This document shows, piece after piece, positions 6,677 to 11,321 of a stretch of 11,321 nt of DNA. Within the stretch, counting starts at the first letter, position 1; every line of letters begins with the position of its first letter. The stretch is from the NCBI RefSeq assembly GCF_005518285.1, contig NZ_SJDU01000036.1:1-11321 (forward strand). Reading direction: 5' to 3'. The notes under the pieces are model-generated. The model was given only the letters and a program-made list of their open reading frames with translations. It was not told where the DNA came from and did not search any database. Both the position numbers and the translations under genes were made by a program. This DNA comes from Brachyspira catarrhinii. Its GTDB lineage: Bacteria > Spirochaetota > Brachyspiria > Brachyspirales > Brachyspiraceae.

Positions 6677-9004
6677 TTCCGTATTCGATTCTTTAGTTTG
6701 ATAAAGTTTCGCTATTATCAACGACAATCTTTCGGTTTCGGTTGGAGTGAGATTTGTAAATGCGAATCTCAAATTTGGCAAAATTTCTATGAATTTATTT
6801 TCTTCGATATTTTTTATCGCTTCGTCTATTTCGTTTATCAAATCGTTATTTATAAAAAGAATATCTCTCGCTATAAAAAATATTCCGTTTAGAAAATAAG
6901 CTATCGATTCCGTTTCGGCGGTTTCTAAAAAATTCGATATGATAGATGCGAATTCTTTTGCGTCAATTTTGCCCGATTTATATTTTATAGAAAGACAAAC
7001 GGCGAATATATGCGAACTGCCGAAAGTATTTTGAATCATAGAATCTATACTCCCGTAAAAAATTTCCTTACAATCCAAATCATCGTTTTCCAAAGTATAA
7101 ATAAAAAGATTTTTAATATAAATAGAATATTTTAAAGCGCTCTCTTCGTCAAGATTTTTTATCGATTCCATATTTTGAGTAGCCAAAATAAAGCCAAGTT
7201 TTGAAAGCGATTTGATTTTAGAAATAATATCTACATTACTAAAAATATTTTCTCTCTCTTTATTTATATTTCCGTTAATTTTTTCAATATTTATAAGATA
7301 AGAAAAATTATCCAAAGCCTTGCATAAACTTATAAAATCGTTGTCGCTTAAAATTATATTTTCAATTTCGTTATAATTGTCGATTAAAAAATTATAAAGT
7401 CCCATAACGGTAGATTCTATAATCAGTTTTGAAATTTCTTCAGCGTTCAATTTGCTTTTCAATTTGTCTTTTATAAAATTCAAACAAAGCTCTTCAACAC
7501 TCGTTCCGTAAACCGATTTGTCGATTAGTAAAGCCTCGACTTGACTATTATATTTATACTTCCAAATTTCCCTTGCAAGATTTTTATCTATTTTTTCAAT
7601 ATAATCGGGACCCTTTATAAGTTTGCAAAAATCTATATCTAAAAAACGCATTTTATGAAAGAATTTGCTTTTTTCAAAATGATTTTTATCTTTAATAATA
7701 TCCAATATCGATTCTGTAGTTTCCGTTTTATCGATTCTTATTCTATGAGTTTTGCAAAGATTTCTAAAATCCAAAACGACTGGCGGAACTATGCTTTTTG
7801 ACGAAACTTTACCGTTTGCAATTCCCGAAAGTAATTTCATCATAAGCTCGATATTTCCAGTATTTTCCAAACTAATTTCGCCTTTAACGAAAGCGCTTTT
7901 TACGGCGTCAATAAGTTCGTAAACTCCAGCGTTATTTTTTCCTCGCAATTTTGCAAGATTAATCGCCATATAATAAGCGTTTATGCAATCGGGAATATTT
8001 ATATTATAATAATCTCTATTAATTCCCGCGGCTTTTATGATAAAATTTTTAACCGTTTCGGTATACGCGTTTTCGATTAAGTCTTCGTTTAATTTTTTCC
8101 AAATATTATTATAAAACGCGGGATATTCGATTCCAGCGATATATCCTTTTCTTTGGTCCGCTTCCTCGAAAGAATAAGGAATTAAATAATTTGAAGAATT
8201 CTGAATATTATATTTTTTTAATTTGTTAAATTCTTTTTCTATATTTTCAGAATCTTTTAATTTGTCGATTATTCCTTTTACATGAAAACTTCCCGTTATT
8301 ACTAAAATTCCATTTGCTTTTTTATCGATAAATTCTTTAATATTTTTTGCCATAAAATATTCGCGGTTTTTAGTTTCAATATCTTCGCTTTCTATAAAAC
8401 GCATATAATATCCCAACGCGAAAACGCTCTTAATAAAATCTTCGCTATTTTTCAATATTCCTTTTATTTCAAAATCTCTCTCCCAAAATTCCGCAAAACT
8501 TTTAAGTCCCGATTTTTTAGTAAGCCTGCTCGTATAATCGTTTACATTGAATTTATTATTGTCTTCATCGTAAATCGAAATCGGTTTTTTGTTTATATTA
8601 TTTTCAGAATTTTCAATAATAGAACCGAAAGGCATATCTATAAAAGAACAGTTTATTTTTAATTCGTGAGATTTTTTTATTGCGACAAACTCGGGCGAAT
8701 AATCCAAAAAAGGATAATAACTCCTGCATTTTTCTTTGCTTTTATCAATATAACTCGAATAAATACAAAAAGGAGGGGTCGTGTTTTCGTCAATCATATA
8801 TTCCATTAAAGAATTCGCATCGCTCGGTCCTTCAATAAGAATATTTTCTGGTTTATAGTCTTCGATTATTTTTTTCAAATGATAAGCGCATGCTGGAGAA
8901 TGATGCCTAACGGGAAAAAATTTAATATTATTTTGATTTTCGTTAAAACTAATTTCAAAATCATTATCAAAACTGTCTTTTAAATTTTCATTTTGTTTGG
9001 GCAT
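6590..9004 (-). CDS. DUF5682 family protein with TraB/ChaN/EreA-like N-terminal domain
   Basis: A soluble 804-residue protein. The N-terminal part shows VRHHSP (32-37), a strand-loop ILIEGP (55-60), FIDMP (121-125), REYFMAKNI (204-212) and GSFH (238-241). This succession of HH, EGP, R-x-x-x-M-A and G-x-H resembles the TraB/ChaN/EreA (Tiki-like) superfamily, whose members include metal-dependent hydrolases; a peptidase or hydrolase role here is inference. The remaining 550 residues are mostly helical-looking, without recognised motifs or membrane segments. From memory, DUF5682 genes usually sit with MoxR-type AAA ATPase and VWA-domain genes; neither is visible within this window. The upstream gene on this strand is a sugar permease separated by two hairpins, so this gene is probably transcribed on its own. 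The ATG has no obvious ribosome site and an in-frame TAA lies just upstream, so no earlier start is possible. Confidence 0.78.
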   Translation of the reverse strand: MPKQNENLKDSFDNDFEISFNENQNNIKFFPVRHHSPACAYHLKKIIEDYKPENILIEGPSDANSLMEYMIDENTTPPFCIYSSYIDKSKEKCRSYYPFLDYSPEFVAIKKSHELKINCSFIDMPFGSIIENSENNINKKPISIYDEDNNKFNVNDYTSRLTKKSGLKSFAEFWERDFEIKGILKNSEDFIKSVFALGYYMRFIESEDIETKNREYFMAKNIKEFIDKKANGILVITGSFHVKGIIDKLKDSENIEKEFNKLKKYNIQNSSNYLIPYSFEEADQRKGYIAGIEYPAFYNNIWKKLNEDLIENAYTETVKNFIIKAAGINRDYYNINIPDCINAYYMAINLAKLRGKNNAGVYELIDAVKSAFVKGEISLENTGNIELMMKLLSGIANGKVSSKSIVPPVVLDFRNLCKTHRIRIDKTETTESILDIIKDKNHFEKSKFFHKMRFLDIDFCKLIKGPDYIEKIDKNLAREIWKYKYNSQVEALLIDKSVYGTSVEELCLNFIKDKLKSKLNAEEISKLIIESTVMGLYNFLIDNYNEIENIILSDNDFISLCKALDNFSYLINIEKINGNINKERENIFSNVDIISKIKSLSKLGFILATQNMESIKNLDEESALKYSIYIKNLFIYTLENDDLDCKEIFYGSIDSMIQNTFGSSHIFAVCLSIKYKSGKIDAKEFASIISNFLETAETESIAYFLNGIFFIARDILFINNDLINEIDEAIKNIEENKFIEILPNLRFAFTNLTPTETERLSLIIAKLYQTKESNTENISEEEIQKAIIIDKKIAEEMNKYEIFR

Positions 9005-9044
9005 TGTTTTTAACTTTTAATTTTAAATACGATTTAATAAATAC

Positions 9045-9078
9045 AGCGGCAATTTCTAAGGGAGAAATCGCCGCCGCT
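9045..9078 (-). terminator. Strong hairpin between the PTS gene and the DUF5682 gene
   Basis: Bases 9046-9057 and 9063-9074 form a 12-bp stem (one G-U/A-C type mismatch) around the loop AAGGG, with alternative pairing of AGCGGC (9045-9050) to GCCGCT (9073-9078). It is by far the most GC-rich spot in the neighbourhood. On the minus strand it is followed by TGTATTTATT, a modest T-rich tail. It could terminate sugar-permease transcripts or serve as a leader structure for the DUF5682 gene. Confidence 0.55.
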
Positions 9079-9105
9079 TATTTAATAAAAATAATAAAAA
9101 GGAGC

Positions 9106-9125
9106 GATACTATTTTACTAGTATC
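9106..9125 (-). terminator. Second hairpin just after the PTS gene stop
   Basis: GATACTA (9106-9112) and TAGTATC (9119-9125) pair perfectly across a 6-base loop, starting 16 bases after the permease stop. On the minus strand a GCTCC spacer is followed by TTTTTATTATTTTTATT, so termination is plausible, but the 5-6 base gap before the T run weakens it. Confidence 0.4.
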
Positions 9126-9132
9126 TATGCAA

Positions 9133-9161
9133 ATTATACACTATTTTAATAATTTTTTAAA
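9133..9161 (-). promoter_or_regulatory. Possible promoter for the DUF5682 gene
   Basis: On the minus strand TTTAAA (9161-9156) and TATAAT (9138-9133) are spaced by 17 bases at the very end of the permease gene. Transcripts from here would carry both hairpins in a leader of about 120 bases. The -35 match is weak and chance TATAAT sites are common in this DNA. Confidence 0.25.
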
Positions 9162-10601
9162 CTCATCCGCAAGCAGTTGAACATCCGTTCCGACAATTAC
9201 TTGAACGGAAGTTTTGCCCGGTTTCAATACTCCTGGAAAATTCTTTTTAATTTCCGCTTCGTTAATAATGCCGTTATCTTTTACTTCCAATCTTAATCTC
9301 GTAATGCAATTATCGACATCGACTATATTCTCCGCTCCGCCAAGCAAAGGCAATAATAATTTAGCTTTGTCTAAATAGGAAGAATTTTTACTCGTGAAAA
9401 TATTTTCGTAATTTTCATTTTCATTGTCTTCTCTGCCAGGAGTTCTTAAATTGAATTTTTTGATGGCAAAATTAAATATCAAGTAATACAGAACGAAGAA
9501 AACCAAGCCTTGAACAATAAGCATATACCATTTTACAGCCAAAGGATTTCTTGAAGACAAAACCAAATCTATGAAACCCGCCGAAAATCCAAATCCAGCA
9601 ATCCATTGCATAGAAGCGGATATTGTTAAAGATATTGCAGTTAGTAAAGCATGAAGCAAATATAAAGCTGGAGCTACAAACATAAAAGAGAATTCTATCG
9701 GTTCTGTAACGCCCGTAAAGAAACTTGCAAATCCCGCCGCCAACATTATAGAAGTTATTTCCGCTCTATTTTCTGGTTTCGCATTTTTTATAAACGCAAG
9801 ACATGCTCCCAAAAGCCCGAACATCATAATCGGAAAGAAACCCGCTTGATACATTCCAGTTTGTCCGACTGTGGCAAGTCCGTCTTCTATAGATTTAGCT
9901 CCTCCCAAGAAATTCGGTATATCGTTAATTCCCGCCACATCGAACCAGAATACAGAATTGAGGGCATGATGCAAACCGACTGGAATAAGCAATCTGTTAA
10001 AGAATCCGTATATTCCCGCTCCGATTGGTCCTAACCCAATTATAGCTTCTCCAAATTTTACAAGTCCGTTATAAACTACGGGCCAAACAAACATAAGTAT
10101 TAAAGAAACGATTAACATAACGCCTGAAGTGATTATTGGAACGAATCTTCTTCCGCTAAAAAACGCCAAAAATTTAGGAAGTTCGACATCCCAGAATTTA
10201 TTATATAAACCTCCCGCTATTAATCCGCAAAGAATTCCTATAAACTGATTGTTGATTTTTGAAAATCCCGCTGGAACTTCCGACAATTCTTTACTTTGAA
10301 GCATCGCAACCGTGTTTGGAGAGAGTAAAGTTGTCACAACCAAAAAAGCCACTATTCCCGTAAGAGCCGCCGCTCCGTTTCTATCGTTTGACATTCCGAA
10401 AGCGACTCCTATTGCGAAAAGAATCGGCATATTGTCTATAATCGAGCTTCCCGCCTTTATCAAAAAAGCCGCAATCGGACTTCCAGCTCCCCAACCGTTC
10501 GGGTCAATCCAATAACCTATTCCCAACAATATAGCGGCCGCTGGCAAAACGGCAACTGGAACCATTAAAGAGTTTCCTATTTTTTGTAAATATTTGAACA
10601 T
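9141..10601 (-). CDS. nagE: PTS sugar transporter EIICB, N-acetylglucosamine/glucose family (NagE-like)
   Basis: A 486-residue inner-membrane permease of the phosphotransferase system that imports a sugar and phosphorylates it. Residues 1-385 are the EIIC domain with about ten hydrophobic segments, the family motif GLHHALN (209-215) and the glucose-family loop GVTEPIEF (297-304). The TPGRED linker (387-392) leads to an EIIB domain whose phosphorylated cysteine is C432 in NCITRLRL. There is no EIIA domain, so a separate EIIA-type partner is needed. GLHH followed by LN, with the nearby FWF, is closer to NagE than to PtsG, so N-acetylglucosamine is the likelier substrate; glucose or another amino sugar is possible. 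Start: GGAGG lies 7 bases before the ATG, which begins a typical amphipathic MFKYLQKIGNSLM. It stands alone, divergent from the thioesterase gene; no catabolite or antiterminator site is evident. Confidence 0.88.
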   Translation of the reverse strand: MFKYLQKIGNSLMVPVAVLPAAAILLGIGYWIDPNGWGAGSPIAAFLIKAGSSIIDNMPILFAIGVAFGMSNDRNGAAALTGIVAFLVVTTLLSPNTVAMLQSKELSEVPAGFSKINNQFIGILCGLIAGGLYNKFWDVELPKFLAFFSGRRFVPIITSGVMLIVSLILMFVWPVVYNGLVKFGEAIIGLGPIGAGIYGFFNRLLIPVGLHHALNSVFWFDVAGINDIPNFLGGAKSIEDGLATVGQTGMYQAGFFPIMMFGLLGACLAFIKNAKPENRAEITSIMLAAGFASFFTGVTEPIEFSFMFVAPALYLLHALLTAISLTISASMQWIAGFGFSAGFIDLVLSSRNPLAVKWYMLIVQGLVFFVLYYLIFNFAIKKFNLRTPGREDNENENYENIFTSKNSSYLDKAKLLLPLLGGAENIVDVDNCITRLRLEVKDNGIINEAEIKKNFPGVLKPGKTSVQVIVGTDVQLLADEFKKLLK

Positions 10602-10628
10602 TGTAATCCTCCGTTCGTTAAAAATTTT

Positions 10629-10634
10629 ATTATA
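10629..10634 (-). promoter_or_regulatory. Candidate -10 element of the PTS permease gene
   Basis: A minus-strand TATAAT at 10634-10629 would start transcription near 10622, about 20 bases before the GGAGG-bearing start. No recognisable -35 element lies at the proper distance, so only the -10 is proposed. Confidence 0.3.
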
Positions 10635-10707
10635 TAATTAGTATATATTTTTATTTTTTATAATCAATACGAAAAATATAAATCTTTATTTTTAATATTT
10701 TTTATTA

Positions 10708-10713
10708 TATAAT
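10708..10713 (+). promoter_or_regulatory. Candidate -10 element of the thioesterase gene
   Basis: TATAAT at 10708-10713 lies about 32 bases before the ATG at 10745. GGAG at 10731-10734 is the probable ribosome site, 10 bases before the start, a slightly long spacing. The -35 region is only T-rich. The gene-free 10602-10744 is thus a divergent promoter region with nothing else seen. Confidence 0.35.
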
Positions 10714-10744
10714 TTGAATAAATTTTATTTGGAGAAAATATTTT

Positions 10745-11155
10745 ATGGCTTTTGTAAATAAAACGGAAATAAGAGTAATCTACGCCGATACGGACCAAAT
10801 GGGAGTGGTTTATCATTCAAATTATTTAAGATATTTTGAAATAGGAAGAACGGAATTACTTAGAGAACTTGGAATTTCTTATAAAGAGATGGAAGCATGC
10901 GGTTTATTTTTGCCCGTTAAAGAAGTTTATATAGATTATAAAATTTCAATAAAATATGACGATGTTATTGTCGTTCATACTTGCATCGACAAATTAAAAA
11001 ATGTTTCGTTAAGGCTTAAATATGAAATAAGAAATAAAGAAGATTCTAATTTATTATACACTACGGGTTATACTTTGCATCCTTTTATAAACAAAAACGG
11101 AGAGATAATTCATCCAGAAAATTATTTATACGATATAATGGCTAAAGGAAAATAG
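10745..11155 (+). CDS. ybgC: Acyl-CoA thioesterase, YbgC/4-hydroxybenzoyl-CoA thioesterase family
   Basis: A 136-residue single hotdog-fold enzyme that hydrolyses acyl-CoA thioesters in the cytoplasm; the length is normal for the family. The signature YADTDQMGVVYHSNYLRYFE (13-32) carries the catalytic aspartate D17 and the GVVYHSNY helix start. Family members act on short-chain or acyl-carrier-linked substrates, and in many Gram-negatives ybgC lies with tol-pal genes. No tol-pal gene is seen here, so the usual envelope link is not supported by context. It is followed after 8 bases by a second gene whose GAGG ribosome site overlaps this gene's TAG stop, suggesting one transcript. Confidence 0.9.
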   Translation: MAFVNKTEIRVIYADTDQMGVVYHSNYLRYFEIGRTELLRELGISYKEMEACGLFLPVKEVYIDYKISIKYDDVIVVHTCIDKLKNVSLRLKYEIRNKEDSNLLYTTGYTLHPFINKNGEIIHPENYLYDIMAKGK

Positions 11156-11163
11156 AGGTTTTT

Positions 11164-11321
11164 ATGAAATGGCTTAATGTTTTATTTACGGTTTTATCTT
11201 CGGCAAATATGATAGGAGATATTGTCCGAAATAATAAATTGGAAAATAAATCAAAAAAATTAGACAGAAAAATTGGCGAATACGAAAGAGCGATAATAGA
11301 AAACGAAAGAGCGATAATAGA
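11164..11321 (+). CDS. Hypothetical protein with hydrophobic N-terminus and 7-residue repeats (3' end outside window)
   Basis: An open frame from the ATG at 11164 to the window edge, 52 complete codons. GAGG at 11155-11158 lies 5 bases upstream, so the start is well supported, and it probably shares a transcript with the thioesterase gene. The first 20 residues (MKWLNVLFTVLSSANMIGDI) are hydrophobic and could be a membrane anchor or signal sequence. A charged, lysine-rich stretch follows, then two exact-length repeats of 7 residues, EYERAII and ENERAII, with a third beginning at the edge. The heptad spacing and alternation of I/A with E/R suggest a coiled coil. I do not recognise the family and cannot tell the full length. 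Confidence 0.7.
   Translation, partial: MKWLNVLFTVLSSANMIGDIVRNNKLENKSKKLDRKIGEYERAIIENERAII
11278..11319 (+). repeat. 21-bp tandem repeat inside the partial gene
   Basis: Units 11278-11298 and 11299-11319 are 21 bases each and differ at one base (TAC versus AAC codon). The last two bases of the window match the start of a third unit. The unit keeps the reading frame, so copy changes would add or remove 7 residues. Confidence 0.85.

Noticed and set aside
6653..6892. A plus-strand open frame inside the DUF5682 gene
   Set aside because: It is aromatic-rich antisense translation of the DUF5682 C-terminus, with no start signal and no motif.
9846..10515. Two short plus-strand open frames opposite the PTS permease gene
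   Set aside because: The permease reading frame here contains diagnostic EIIC motifs; the opposite frames are shadows.
11278..11321. Repeats at the right edge as part of a CRISPR array
   Set aside because: The units are contiguous, have no spacers and keep an open reading frame, so they are a coding tandem repeat.

Overview
This window comes from a very AT-rich bacterium that uses TGA as a stop codon, so it is not a mycoplasma-type code. A spirochaete of the Brachyspira type is my best guess from base composition and gene style, but nothing here proves it. There are seven intact protein genes, two partial genes cut by the window edges, and one gene relic.

Layout. (1) 3-911 (+) is the C-terminal part of a U32-family peptidase-like protein. 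(2) 924-4636 (-) is a tight three-gene operon: two DNA methyltransferases with N4-cytosine-type TSPPY motifs, then a 587-residue protein that I infer to be the matching restriction endonuclease. (3) 4637-5043 is a gene-free stretch holding promoter-like sites for both sides, a 13-unit TA tract inside a 38-bp perfect palindrome, and a decayed copy of the 3' end of the gene at 6590-9004. (4) 5044-6561 (+) is a beta-class DNA methyltransferase (DPPF motif) fused to an Mrr-like nuclease domain. (5) 6590-9004 (-) is a large DUF5682-type protein whose N-terminal part resembles the TraB/ChaN/EreA fold. (6) 9141-10601 (-) is a PTS EIICB permease that looks most like the N-acetylglucosamine transporter NagE. 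(7) 10745-11155 (+) is a YbgC-type acyl-CoA thioesterase, followed 8 bases later by a short-spaced partial gene with a hydrophobic N-terminus and a 21-bp (7-residue) tandem repeat running off the window.

Interpretation. Positions 912-6589 look like an accessory DNA-modification island inserted between two convergent chromosomal genes (U32 and DUF5682). It contains two independent modification/restriction units. The clearest structural signal is a direct repeat of about 88 bp at about 90% identity (4846-4933 and 6590-6676) bracketing the methyltransferase-nuclease fusion. The right copy is the live 3' end of the DUF5682 gene. The left copy is frameshifted and no longer coding. This is the footprint expected if the fusion gene entered with a long target duplication, or by recombination with a homologous locus from another strain. 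The flanking metabolic genes (nagE-like, ybgC-like) look ordinary.
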